64,000 nt of DNA. It comes from Aquatica leii (taxonomy: Eukaryota; Arthropoda; Insecta; Coleoptera; Lampyridae). The stretch lies in contig CM069432.1 in NCBI GenBank assembly GCA_035610365.1, positions 236,062,104 through 236,126,103 on the forward strand, written 5' to 3'. Below, piece by piece: positions 13,012 to 24,642 of the stretch. The notes beneath the pieces were generated by a model, which had not been told where the DNA came from, ran no database searches, and saw only the letters and a list, made by a program, of their open reading frames with translations. The position numbers and the translations under genes were made by a program. Each line of letters begins with the position of its first letter. Position 1 is the first letter of the stretch.

Positions 13012-13185
13012 AAATATCAGGCATGTGCGGAAGAAACATCTTGGTATCTTGCAACTATCGATAAATGCCAAAAGATAATTAGACTCTTCTGAATTGTCAT
13101 GCAGTTCATAAAACTGATCGATGTTAATAAATACTGACTTCTTTAAGTTAATTTGAGCAAATTTCAGTAACAAATTTCTAAACAC
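13012..13185 (-). other. Possible single exon of an unknown gene
   Basis: On the - strand an open frame begins MFRNLLLKFAQINL near 13185 and runs through a normal-composition stretch (FINIDQFYELHDNSEESNY). It reaches a consensus 5' splice site GTAAGT at 13011-13006, after which composition becomes low-complexity. Upstream (about 13210-13230) a TTTTGCAG-like acceptor precedes it. This is the only place in the AT-rich part where composition and splice signals agree. I do not recognise the peptide, and chance is a real alternative. Confidence 0.25.
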
Positions 13186-14049
13186 CTAATTCTTACAACT
13201 TTTTTATAACACTGCAAAAGTTCGATAAATTAGTGTTTACGTTTTTTCCCTTTTAATAGAAAATCTGCAAGCAAACAAGTAGTAACATTGCAAGTTAAGT
13301 GTTTTAAAGTATTCTAATTACCTTGAATTCAGTTTTTCTAAAATATATTACCATTTAAGTACGAAAAAGTCGCTACTAAATACCAACGGTTACAAACATA
13401 ACCTAAAGTACTTCATTTACAAACCAAACCGTTTTTACTTTATACGTACCATTGAAACTAATGCAACAGCATCCACACGGTTTTAAATAATTTCGTTTTT
13501 AAATTTTATAATTTTGGTGCACGGAATATTCATACACGTCTTTTAAATAATGTTTTCATAATTTATTATCCTGTAGGGTAATAGCTTTGACCTGTACAGA
13601 AATGAATTTGACCTATACAAAAATGAAATTGGTCAAACAACGTATCGTATTACCTGTTAACCGTAGAAAAAATAATTTTTTCCAATAAATAAGTATCGTA
13701 ACGTCGTATTACAAAAACAATTTTACTTTTTTTGCATATTTTTACACGGGTATGTATAAGGTATAATACATTGGCAAATTTTTCGTTGGGTAGTTTACCT
13801 CGTAGCAACCACCAAGTTGTTGCCTTTGCTTATTCGAGCTAAACACCAAATAGTAACCGTAGTAACACAAACGTGAATTAGTTCGTAACAACAAAAGAAT
13901 TTTGAATTCATACGATTTGAGAACTAGAAAACATTTTACTCTCTTGAATTTATGAATTCATACATTGATCTGTGGTAAGCCTAAATAATTTTATATATTA
14001 CGGTGTATCATTTTGCAACTATTTGTATACGTTTTTTTATTATTTCAAT

Positions 14050-16870
14050 TTACAGTGCGCAATGCTTATTGGAATCAGGGATAATGTTATCAGTGAGGTA
14101 ATGTTATCACTTTATTAAAGAACGTGTGCCACTACATAGATAAAAGAGCGTGTGCTACTACAAAGATAAAACATCGTTTATAGTAATCATAATAATGGTT
14201 TATAGTATAATTTTCTTCTCAAGTTTATTTCTATACATGAACAATAACCTATTTTGCATGAAGTTTTAGTTAATTATTGTACCCTGAAAATAATTGTTTT
14301 GCATTTTTAACTATATTTTTGCAGTGTTATTTGTTTATTTAATTATTTTGGCTGACCTACGTAACATTACTTCATATAACACGTTGAGCACCATGTATTA
14401 AATAAAATTGCTCCTAGTAGCCATTTTGTTTTAATGTATATTCTGTGTTTTACAATTTCCAGAAATTATGTTATAAACGCATTATTTAAGTAAGAAAAAG
14501 TTATTCTTGTTTTTGTCGTGGTGACACATTGGTCTCACCTGGTTACCTACCGTGGGATGTTTCAGGTTTCTCTAATTTGATGCGTCAACATAAATGCAAG
14601 TTCAGACCTGCAGGAAGCTTGTGTGATTCGATATCAGTCGCAACTTACAGTGCCTTATAAAGATGTCATACGAAGCAGGTTAAAAACATTTGGAAAACTG
14701 ACGAAGAATGTGATTCCTTTGATCGAAGAAACAATTAAAGAAACAATAAAGAATATTGGAAACATTTCGATGGTACAATAAAAGTTGCAAACCAAACTGA
14801 AGATTTTGAATGGTTAACAACAACTGGTGACTATTTACAAGATATTCCATTCAGTGACTAAAAATTCTGGTTTCATGCCCGACTATTATGATTTTTATAA
14901 AATGTTTGTACATAATGAAATATTAAGTTTGTAAGTATACTCAGAAATGATCTTGAGCAATCACCATCATTTTTGTTTAGAGTGACGAAACAAACTATTA
15001 CGCTGAACAGTGCATACAAAAGATTGTGCACTCTAAAGCATGTATACAACAATGGACACCAGTAACTGCAACAGAAATAGAAAAATCTATTGGAATCGTA
15101 AAGTTAATGGGTGTATGCACTTTTACATCAATTAATTACATACTGACAAAAAAAGAAGATATATACCAATTATATATCAACCATAATTTCGAGAAATCGG
15201 TTTTAACTGTTACTGAAGTGTCTACGTTTCAGTAATAACGAGGGCATCAGGGAAGATACATTGCACACACTAAAACCCTTTATAGATAAGTTAAAAAAAT
15301 CGTTCCAAGATCTAATTACACCGTCTGAGTGCGTGTGTATTGATGCAGCTCTGGTACCTTTTTGTCAATGTATATCCAAGAAAAGACATACGTTTGGAAT
15401 TAAATTATTCACAGGATACACATATAATTTTCAAATATGTCGTGGGAAATGGCGAGATTTGATTTGAATGAATGTGATTGATTGAAAATCTGCTGGATAA
15501 GGGGCGTACTTTGTGCACACGTAATTATCGAATCGAAGATTCAAGCCCAAACGAATCGTAGACAAAAATCTAAAAGCTGGCGAAGCAATAGCTAAAGAAT
15601 GTAGTCAAAAGATAAGATAAATGTTCTGATACTAAAAACACGATATGCAAATGACATGGTTGCCGTAAGTCGACAATACAAAGAAATACAAAAACCAAAA
15701 AATAAACTTTGAACTAGTACAGAAAATTAGCATTTGAATTATCGACCGAAACTGCATTAGTAAATACTTATTTTGGTTACAAAAAAATTACAAAAAATAA
15801 ATTATCCGTTACTGAGTTCAGAGAACAGGTAATTGATGGCTTACTGCAAAGGGGCACATCAGAAGAAAGAATACAAAAAGTTGCAAATGAGCAACGTAAA
15901 ATAGAGAATGTAGGTTGTTCCAAAAGACTTCGATGTGTGGGTTGCTACAAAAACATTGCTGAGGAATGTGGATGACAAGTTGTGTCAAACAACTTTCCTC
16001 AAACTACTCTGAAATACAACGTGTAAAATCAATATTTTTGTTTAGAATGTTTTTTTGAAGTTCACCAAACGCTTAAAATTTTAGTTAGTTAAGTTATTTT
16101 TTTTTCACTTACATATGTGATTTATTTTTATAGAAATAGTGTTAAGTTTTACTAAAAAAAAGTACAAACTCTAATGTAATAACGACGTCTGTGTTTTATT
16201 GTTATAACCAAGTTATGGAAAGTTTTGTGGTGACAGTGATCTCACACATACAGTTCATCAGTATCGAAATGTTCAGCTAACTGTCCTCTTTCCGATTATA
16301 TGTGTTTGAATACACTTCGCGAGACCAATGTGGCTTTACGCAGTCAAATGTAAACTTGATAGTCGCGAGAGTATAGTGAACTTGCATCGCAATTACGACC
16401 AAAAACAATGCAAGACCAACGTAATGACACTCAACATATTAAAATCTGTAAATACGTTATCTTCGAGTTCCTTGGAAAGAATATGCAGTTCTTAGATTAA
16501 CTACTTTATTTAACAACGTCTTATATGATAACATTATTTTGTATTTATTTTTATTTTTAGTGTCAGCAATTACTGCTTCTTCTTAGAACAGTGAATTAAA
16601 CATCATAACATTCTTTTTGATTTCTTTTTGTTAACCGTGTCAACAAACTATTTAATGCAACAGATCTGTAATTTTCGATATATTTGGCCCAAAATTTAGA
16701 TTTTTTTAAATGCAACTTTTATTTTGACTTTTTTTTGTTGTAAATTAAGAACCTGTTAATCAGATACACGCTGTATGTATTTGGTCTTTTCTAACAAATA
16801 AACGTTGATTTGTTTTTTTTATATCGGATTTTGTTATCATTCAAAAAAGAACCTTTTTTCCAGTTATTTA
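14050..16870 (+). mobile_element. PiggyBac-like element, decayed, with distinctive end repeats
   Basis: The transposase remnant at about 14630-16080 is flanked by sequences that recur elsewhere in the window. The left flank (14050-14350, containing GGAATCAGGGATAATGTTAT) matches 30270-30410. The right flank (16420-16860, containing CAACAAACTATTTAATGCAA) matches 30420-30800 and, inverted, the tandem array at 20070-21350. The 30.3-kb copy joins left and right flanks directly, which shows they belong to one element of roughly 2.8 kb. Exact ends and the TTAA expected for piggyBac are not resolved. Direct motifs GTTATCA-N8-TGTTATCA occur near both ends. Confidence 0.6.
14630..16080 (+). pseudogene. 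PiggyBac-type transposase remnant (DDE_Tnp_1_7) with Cys-rich C-terminus
   Basis: On +, through several frameshifts, the piggyBac order can be followed. DETNYYAEQ and WTPVTATEIEKSIGIVKLMG mark the N-terminal part (about 14980-15120). LKPFIDKLKKSFQDL, then CVCIDAALVPF (first catalytic Asp region) and KRHTFGIKLF follow at 15270-15420. GKW, LLDKG and VDKNLKAGEAIA follow, then LAFELSTETALVNTYF near 15730. A C-terminal C-x2-C ... C-x2-CF..H cluster (RLRCVGCYKN, FCLECFFEVHQ) at 15920-16070 is the piggyBac cysteine-rich domain. The middle part around the second and third acidic residues is badly broken. It is not functional. It is clearly a different subfamily from the piggyBac gene at 28.4-29.8 kb. 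Confidence 0.85.
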
Positions 16871-19800
16871 AAGCTACAAAAAATAAATATTAACACTATT
16901 AACAGTGTTTTAGTCTCATATATTGATTGGAAAAAATTTTGTTATGAGAAAAATAGACATATTAGTTTTATGTGAGTTAGAAACGGAGACATTTCTCTCA
17001 AGTAATTCTTTGTGGCCATCAACCGAAATTTCCGCTTCCTAGTGCAAATTTTTTTACTTGATCAAAATTATTACTATTATAACGGATGGTTATAATCACG
17101 AGCCGCAACAAGTTAAAACCAAATTTATAAAGGTTGCTCGTGTTTAGGCATTGTCGTTTTTGTTTTATAATAGTGATAGCAACATTAGCAAATGATAGCT
17201 AGAGTGAAGGTGAAACTGCACTCGTTATCGGCAGAATACATAGAAAAATTATAATAATTTTATTTGGGTTAACATTTGCTTAAATTAGACAATGCTTACA
17301 GAAAGTCAATTAAAGACTATATTGAATATAAAACTATAAATTCGTACGAAAAGTTGGCATTGGATTTAATGACAACGAAAATCAATGATCCATTGACAAG
17401 TACTTAACACTGTCAAAATCCCAACTATAAGATATGTTAAGAACAGCGTGGGTATAATTGTGAAAAACAACAACTAGTGGACAGCTGTTTCATTCTTTTG
17501 GAACTCGTCAGCACTAGGATACACTGATGCATTTCCATATACTAAACCGACAGGCCATATATGAATATGTTTATAAATACAGATAATAATAAGTAAAATA
17601 ACTGACTACGACCAGTCATCGGAAAATGCTAGAATGTTTCGTTCACTTTTAAACAAGTAGATAATATTTAAAAAAAAATTACAGCCACTAACTACAACAC
17701 CCCAAAAATAAACCATGGCTATAGCTAAAAAGTTAGAAATTTTAAATCGACAATAAGTGAAAAACTTTAAAAGCGTGCAAAGATAGATTAAACAATATAC
17801 ACTGGCTGAAATTGTTTCATCTTATTATTCTCTAAATGTTTGTAGTAAACTTTACGAATGGAGCATTAATGTTATGCCTACGTAGGTATTCAACTGCAAA
17901 AATAAGTCATGATTGTAGACGTCAAACTTTGATAGAAGTGTTATATCAAATTGAATATTGGTTTAGTTTTAGTGACTATTGAGTTAAGGGCCGACTCCAG
18001 CGAAAGTGCAAGGGGTGTCCTGCATCCGCGTGACAAAACTTTATTTTTGTATTTTTAAAGTTAATCATTCAAATGTTTAATTCAAAGTAAGTTAAAATTA
18101 ACCTTCTGATGTAAAAAATTTACAACTTGAATTACAACTGAAACTGAATGAACACTAAATTTAAAAGTTCAAACTCAATTACGTAGTAAGGTACGCATCT
18201 GATCTATTTTAAGGGGCGAATGTGCCTACCTAAAAATGCAGCGATCAGCATTTACCCGTATAAATAATTTTTCTTTTTCGTGTGAGAAACAAAATAGATA
18301 TAAAGTGTTTAGAAAATCTAGATGATGGTTTTTAATCTATTTATTTGATAGATATTTTACTAATCTCTTCAACGATTGATCAACAGCCGTTATAACCAAA
18401 ATTCAGTTGCTATTACGCTATCATTATTTTGCAAATGAGATGTTTTTATTATTATGAATGTATTCGGATAAATATAACAAAACGAAAATTAAATTTTCAC
18501 GTAAACTATAAAATTAGATGAGATATCGATGATTTTCCAATGAGTTACGCATTAAAAATGTTTCCTGAAAGTAATGCTCAGAAATTACGCATGTTATCAA
18601 TTACTTACAAAACTATTCTTTAGTTTCTTTAAATAATATTTATTGCCACACATCAGAGATAGTACTACAAACATATAAAGCCAATTCATACCATTCATGA
18701 CTAATATGAGAAAACGATATCCCAAAAGGTTTATCTATAAGTTTATGATAAAGAAGAGACAGCTGTGTCGGTTTCATATATCAAATGATTTATTTAAATG
18801 CAGTGGGTACTGAAAATTGTAATCGCAACAAAATTCAAAACTAAAGCAATGATGCAGGTTGCAGGTGTTACTTTACAATGTATTGTGGTTTCAAAAAACC
18901 GCTGCAGTTTTATATTTAAAATAGAAATGTTAAACAAGAAGACGCAGCTAAAATAATAACTGATAAGATAGATGTATTTTAGTTTATTATCCCTAGTAAA
19001 AATAATAAAATTTGTGGAATTCTCAGTATAGCTCATAAGAAAGATTACTGATTCAAATACACTTTAGATGGTTCAAGTTAATTTGTGAATAAATAGCGTC
19101 TTATAAAAATGATAGATATGTTATATTAAAATTGAAGGACTACTAGTCCTGGACTAGGGAAGTTATTAATATCTGAAGCTGTTGTAGTATTTAATTGTTA
19201 AAATAAGTATTACTTTCAGTTCTCTTGGTAATTTTTTTTTTTGATGTTGGCAACATTAGATAAACAGATAAGCCAACTATATTTTTTCTTTTAATTAAGT
19301 GACGTATAACGACGACTACAGCATATGCTTAAATTAAAATAAACTATTATGATCTTAGAGATCAATGATGCTATTTCTTCATTTTATATAAAATAACAGT
19401 CAGATTCGAGACACAACAATGATATGCGGATGGCCAGATTTAATAATTAAAAGTTAAATAAGAACTTACATACATTATAGACATTAAATCGACCATGAGT
19501 TATGCTGACCTACAAAAATTTGGTTATCAAGGTAAACCAAAAAGGATTATCAGTAAACCGAGTTCATTACTAATCACTAGAAAAATCCCCTAAATAATTA
19601 AACGTAAATTTTTGTAATAAAATATTTATCATCGGTATCGCTCCGTTATTAAAATTAACATGTTAATTAAATCCACCAGTGAAGATAATTTTCACTAATA
19701 TTTATTTGAAATCCGGTTTCTCAATGAGTATAATGAGATTAAAGAAATTCGTACTATATGTGATGTGCAATCAGTCTTTGCAATGCAAACCTTTTATTCT

Positions 19801-19900
19801 TATATAAGCAACAGCTACACCATTAAAACAAACGTTTTGTTAACGCAAATTGACCGTCATTGATATCAGTAACGTTTTATTATTAAAGCATGTTGTTAAT
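16871..19900. other. AT-rich stretch without recognisable genes
   Basis: Nothing coding is supported over 3 kb. A 50-bp piece at about 17349-17401 (AAGTTGGCATTGGATTTAAT onward) is one arm plus the centre of the palindrome found at 27867-27943. Confidence 0.5.
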
Positions 19901-20069
19901 AGTACTTCATCTTGGCGATAGCAATAGCCGAATGATAACAATATCCGATATTAAAAAGAAACACATAAATATTTATTGGTTAGAAAGCAGTAAATCTAGT
20001 GCACGCCGCTTAATAAAATCACAATGGGAATGATAACACTTCGAAAACGATAAATACATGCAGCGTAAG

Positions 20070-21350
20070 TGTATCTGATTAACAAGTTGTTAATTTAGGA
20101 GATGAAATTATAGCATCAATTCAAGTAAAAAAGAATAAAATAAAAGTTGTAATAAAACAATCAAAAAACCAAAATTTTGAGCCAGTTAATTCGAAAATTA
20201 CTGTTGCATTAAATAGTTTGTTGACAACGTTAATAAAAAGATATCAACAGTCTTACGATGTTTAATTTACTGTTCTCACAACTACACATTCCTTTTCAGC
20301 AATTTGCTGACACTAAACTAAAAAATAAATACAAAATAATGTTATGACATAAAACGTATTTAAATTAAGTTGTTATTCTAAAAACTGCACGCGGATTCAT
20401 TCCAAATACACGGAAAAAACAAAGTAACTCGAAGATAACGTATTTACAGATGTTTAAATAAAGTAATGTTGCGCAGGTCAGTCAAAATACTTTAATAAAT
20501 CTGATTAACAGGTTGTTAAATTAGAAGGAGAAATTATAACATCAATTCAAGCAATAAATATCAAAATAGAAGTTGTAGTAAAACATTAAAAAAAACAAAT
20601 TATTGAGCCAAATAAATGGAAAATAACAGACCTGTTGCATTAAATAGTTTCTTGACGTAGTTAACAAAAAAAATTTTAAATAATGTTATGATGTTTAATT
20701 CACTGTTCTAAGAACGACATATTTTTTCTCAGTAATTTGCTGACACTAAACATAAAAATAAATACAAAATAATGTTATGACAGAAGACGTAGTTAAATCG
20801 TTGTTAAATCAAGTTGTTATTCTAAGAACTACAAGCACAGTTACTCCAAATACAAACCAACTAGAAGATAACATATTTACAGATGTTTAAATAAAGTAAT
20901 ATTGCGCAGGTCAATTAAAATACTTGAATAAATCTGATTAACAGGTTGTTAAATTAGAAGATGAAATTATAGCACCAATTCAAGCAAAAAATATCAAAAT
21001 AGAAACTGTAGTAAAATATTAAAAAAACAAATTATTGAGCTAAATAAATGGAAAATAACGAACGTGTTGCATTAAATAGTTTCTTGACGTCGTTAACAGA
21101 AAAAATCAAAAATAAAGTTATGATGTTTAATTTGCTGTTCTAACAACTACACATTTTCTTCTCAGTAAATTTCTGACACTAAAAATAAATACATAAGACA
21201 GTTCAATTAAGTTGTGATTCTAAGAACTATACAATATTTCAAACTACACTGAAAATACAAAGTAACTCAGAGATAACAACGTATTTACAGATGTTTAAAT
21301 GAGGTAACGTGACGTAGATCAGTCAAATTACTTGAATAAATATAAGTAAC
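20070..21350 (-). repeat. Tandem array of about three 410-433-bp units from piggyBac-like element ends
   Basis: The string ATCTGATTAACA(A/G)GTTGTTAA starts at 20073, 20499 and 20932. ACAGATGTTTAAAT recurs at 20446, 20879 and 21287. Spacings are therefore 426, 433, 433 and 408 bp. Each unit is the reverse complement of the right flank of the piggyBac-like element at 14.05-16.87 kb, including the TGCATTAAATAGTTT and GCTGACACTAAA strings. Units differ by substitutions and small indels, so the array is not recent. It is non-coding. The array begins next to another match (about 19930-20020) to the outer end of the 30.3-kb copy. Confidence 0.8.
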
Positions 21351-22177
21351 ACTGCTGTTTTTAGGATACAATAATTAAATGTTTAGCCACTTTACAAACG
21401 TATTGTGAAAATTAAGCTAAAAATTAATGCAAAATAGGTTATTGTTCTTGTATAGAAACAAACCTGAGAAAAAATTAATAACATAAACCGAAATTATGAT
21501 TACTATAAAGGATGTTTTCTATGTACGGCCGGCCTGTTCTTTAATAAAGTGACAACACTACCCGACTGATAACATCATCAGTGATTCTAATAAACGACGT
21601 CCACTATATCCAAAAAAAATGGGAGAAGTAGTAGAAAATTCAAATATTATTTTCTCTTAATCAAAAAATCACAAAACGTTGCTCTATTTCATAAAGAATT
21701 TATCATAAGAAGTTATTTAAAAAATGCGTTTTAGTATCATATTTTTACGTTTACGTAAGGTGGCGGAGTCTGAATTGCTTCTTGAAATGCATCAACATTT
21801 TTTACCTCAATAGTAAAGCACGGAGAAACTAATTATACAAGATTGACTGACCATTAAGGTGTATTTGTCTTTGAACTTTTAGCATTTTCAAGAATGCCCA
21901 TAACAACTTGTCTCATTAATGCTTGCTTTTACATGTTTAAGCTCCATTTATGCTGATAGTCAATTTGTCTAATAAAATAGTTAATAATTCATTATTGAAA
22001 GAATGATAATTTACTTTCCCGTATTGTGAAAAGTTGATTAAAAGATCGAAAATTTATTTAAACTCTAACAAACGTGTTTATATTTTTGATGAGTGTTTAT
22101 ACATCCCGTCCGTGCAAGCTACCGTTTTATTTTTTACATTTACAAAGTCTGAAACTATTTAGTTTATATCTATAGTT
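21351..22177. other. No recognisable feature
   Basis: AT-rich sequence; no gene, RNA or repeat that I can support. Confidence 0.4.
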
Positions 22178-22497
22178 CTTCCATAACAACCGATATCAAA
22201 GAAAGTCCTACCAAGTGCTCCTGAGACAGAAGATTTCAAATCCGCTACTGTCAGATTGGGGAAGTTTTTCACAAAACCATTTTTCAATATATGGTTTAAA
22301 ACGTCATAGACACTTTTGAAGTTCTCTTTGTTCTTTTATGCAATTGCGGTTTTCATAAACTTGTATTTTTTATACAGCTGAATATCATCTATATCAATGT
22401 CATCAGTCAAAGTCAAATGTAAACCTTTGTAGCAATTCAAAATATTGGTGTCTTCAAGCACCACTGCTATAGGAAGCTGCACGAATCTCTCAGAAAG
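22178..22497 (-). pseudogene. hAT transposase C-terminal fragment
   Basis: On - an almost open frame of about 105 codons (one in-frame TAA) reads LSERFVQLPIAVVLEDTN, LTDDIDIDDIQLYKK and YDVLNHILKNGFVKNFPNLT. This order (acidic LYxE/K stretch, then DVLNxIxxNxLxxxFPNLTVAL) is what I know from ZMYM1/TTF-type hAT transposases just before the dimerisation domain. The following residues no longer match. The rest of the gene is absent, so it is a fragment. It is unrelated in position to the 370-bp inverted repeat that starts 130 bp further on. Confidence 0.5.
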
Positions 22498-22625
22498 AGA
22501 AGATGTGCATTAGTCAAGGACGAAAAAGATGTGCATTGGGTCTAGAACCGGCTGATGCGCTAACCGATAGTGAAACTGTTTTTTTTTCTTATCCGCAGTT
22601 CGTTTTCTAGTAAAAATGACATACC

Positions 22626-22995
22626 TTGTGTCACACGCTAGGGATACCCCATGGGATTTAACATGGGAAAATTGAAATTATTTTTTTCCTGCTTCCCAAA
22701 TTAAAAAATCGCAAAAATTTTGACGCAGATTTAAAGTGGCACTTAAAACATTTCTAAAAACAATTTTTTGATTATAATTTGATAATTAATAAATTAATTA
22801 CAGCCATTTGAAATTCGAAATTTTGAAGGTTTTTCGCGCATGCGATTCAGATCGGCTATCTTCGGTTTTTAAAGTAATATGGATGCTAAAATTAAATTGT
22901 AGCCCGTCAAATCAACATTATGCAACTTTATTTTTGAGGAAATGGAAATTTGAAGAACAAAGACTAGAAAAATTACATTTGATTATTTTCTGAGG
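22626..22995 (+). repeat. Inverted repeat, left arm (about 370 bp)
   Basis: Nearly identical (in reverse complement) to 27362-27740. It starts near TTGTGTCACACGCTAGGG and runs to GATTATTTTCTGAGGC. It contains a 61-codon open frame at 22808-22993 (KVFRACDSDRLSSVFKVIWM and on), which is also open in the partner arm with only a few replacements. The two arms face each other and enclose 4.4 kb holding several other elements. I do not recognise the family. They could be terminal repeats of one large element or two copies of a smaller repeat in opposite orientation. Confidence 0.85.
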
Positions 22996-23142
22996 CAGAC
23001 TAGAAAAAAAATAATTAATCAAACAAAAATTTACATTTACATAGGTATCTACGAACACTCATCGTGGTACCAATAGGTCAAACGCAGGAAGATTGCTCGA
23101 ATAATCGTCGTGCAGAAAAATTCATTTCAATTGAGAATTTGT

Positions 23143-23158
23143 GGCCCTGTAAAGGGCC
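23143..23158 (-). promoter_or_regulatory. Histone-type 3' stem-loop downstream of the DD41D transposase
   Basis: On -, the transcript strand of the adjacent transposase, the sequence reads AAAAAGGCCCTTTACAGGG then CCACAAA. It has a 6-bp GGCCCU/AGGGCC stem, a UUAC tetraloop, an A-rich 5' flank and ACAAA 3' flank. This fits the metazoan replication-dependent histone mRNA 3' element (stem GGYYYU, 4-nt loop, A-rich flanks) with one loop change. It lies about 50 nt after the transposase stop. No AATAAA follows on that strand before the next repeat. No histone coding sequence is adjacent. Function is inferred only from the match. Confidence 0.55.
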
Positions 23159-23208
23159 TTTTTAACATTGTCGATCCGTTGCTTGGCGGAACGACCACGG
23201 CAAATCAC

Positions 23209-24278
23209 CTATTTGGGTATGAGGTGTTCAAAAATGCCTCCTGCTTGAACTGTACAATAAGTTAGCCGTTCAACAAATCTTTTTCGTGTTTCGGCTAATT
23301 TACGAATGGTAATAGCTCGGCATATCACTTGAATTTCATCTTTTAGTGCGTCCCTATTTTCATACCGTTTTCCTCCTTTGAATAATTTTTCTTTTATGTA
23401 ACTCCACAAAAAAAATCGCACGGGTTTAAATCAGGTGATCTAGCAGGCCATGCAATGGGACCATTCTTGCCTATCTATTGATTTGGAAATGCTTCATTCA
23501 GAACCCCAGTGTTTAGTCTAGCAGTATGGGCTGGAGCACCATCCTGCATAAAACAAACTTGGTGATTTTCACCCGCAACATCATTTAGTTGTGGAAACAC
23601 TTCTTCTAGTAGAAGGTAATGATATTTTATGGAAGTAAGTGTACCTTCAATAAAAAAGGACCAATAACATGACTTCCCAGCAAGCCCATCCAAACATTGA
23701 CAGTTTGTCGCCATTGACTTGGTCCATTTTCTAATTTGTGTGGATTTTCGAAAGACCATATACGATTATTTTGTCGATTTGGTCTTTCCTCAAGTCCAAA
23801 TGAACATTCATCCGAAAAACAAATGTTTTTTACAAAATCGCGATTGGTATTGTTCATTTCGGTGATTATTTCACAAAATCTCATACGAGCGTAATAATCG
23901 TGTGGTAATAATTTTTGATGGCATTGCCGGTAACTGTTAAAGCCTTCTTGTTTGAGGTACCTTAATGCTGACGACCGAGGAACACCTACATTAATTTCAA
24001 TTTCTCGCAAACTAACATCAGGATTTTGGTCTACAGCTGCAAGAACTGCCAACTTCTGAGGGTTGTCTTCATGATCGTATAAGGGTGGTGGACGCTGACA
24101 TTTACATGGTGAATTTACGGAGCCAGTGGTTTCAAATAATTGTATCGTTTTTTTTGATACTATTTGAAGAAGGTATTGGTCTATCTGCGAAAAAACCAGC
24201 AAAGTCTTCTCGAATTTGGACCTTTGAAACACCTCGAAAATATTGTTTTACCACAAGAATTTTTTCTTCTACATTCAT
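23209..24278 (-). pseudogene. Mariner-superfamily transposase with DD41D spacing (rosa-like)
   Basis: On -, starting at the ATG at 24278 (MNVEEKILVVKQYFRG), a paired helix-turn-helix N-terminus is followed by FETTGSVNSP, then by PQKLAVLAAV and VSLREIEINVGVPRSSALRY. The catalytic core shows CFSDECSFG (first Asp), TVNVWMGLLG, CFMQDGAPAHTA (second Asp) and WPARSPDLNPCDFF (third Asp). I count 41 residues between the second and third Asp. DD41D is the rosa-type spacing rather than the 34 of classical mariner. It ends GGIFEHLIPK. Lesions: a frameshift in an A-run near residue 46, a frameshift near 23650, a TAG replacing the Trp codon after AFPNQ, and a one-base loss in a T-run at CDFF. It is one of the better preserved genes here. 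Tentative element ends (TA-flanked GGTAT) at about 23044 and 24365 are not certain. Confidence 0.88.
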
Positions 24279-24457
24279 TTTCAAAGCTTGTAAAACAATT
24301 CTATCAAAACTGTCAACACTTCAAATGTTTTATAACAAATCAATTCTAACTTGATTTTTAATACCTATTTACTTGAACATAATTCAAGTTTATTTCATTT
24401 TGGTATCATAAGCTGGTTTATTAGCACGCAAATGCGGGCGCAATTGGGTTTTTTTAG

Positions 24458-24568
24458 TAGTGATGTACCGAATATTCGGTTAACTATTCGGCGAACGGAA
24501 TATTCGGCCACTTTACCGAATATTCGGTATTCGGTTACCGAACAAAATCGTTATTCGGTACATCTCTA
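24458..24568 (+). mobile_element. Small hAT-like MITE with ATTCGG repeats (111 bp)
   Basis: Starts TAGTGATGTACCGAATA and ends TTATTCGGTACATCTCTA, giving 17-bp terminal inverted repeats with one mismatch. The body is built of repeated and inverted CGAATATTCGG units. The 3' two-thirds recurs at 27270-27360 in the same orientation. TIRs beginning (T/C)AGTGATG suggest hAT. I could not see an 8-bp target duplication. Confidence 0.75.
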
Positions 24569-24642
24569 CAACAAGCACTCCACTAGTTGCGCCGCTAATA
24601 CGACACTACCGGGAGAATGTTTACAAATGTTGCATAGATTAA

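Noticed and set aside
20070-21350. CRISPR-like or functional satellite array
   Set aside because: Units are over 400 bp, diverged, and derive from transposon ends; there are no spacer-repeat alternations.
23041-23209. A histone gene upstream of the histone-like stem-loop
   Set aside because: The frame before the stem-loop (CRGRSAKQRIDN and on) matches no histone, and the upstream gene is a transposase.
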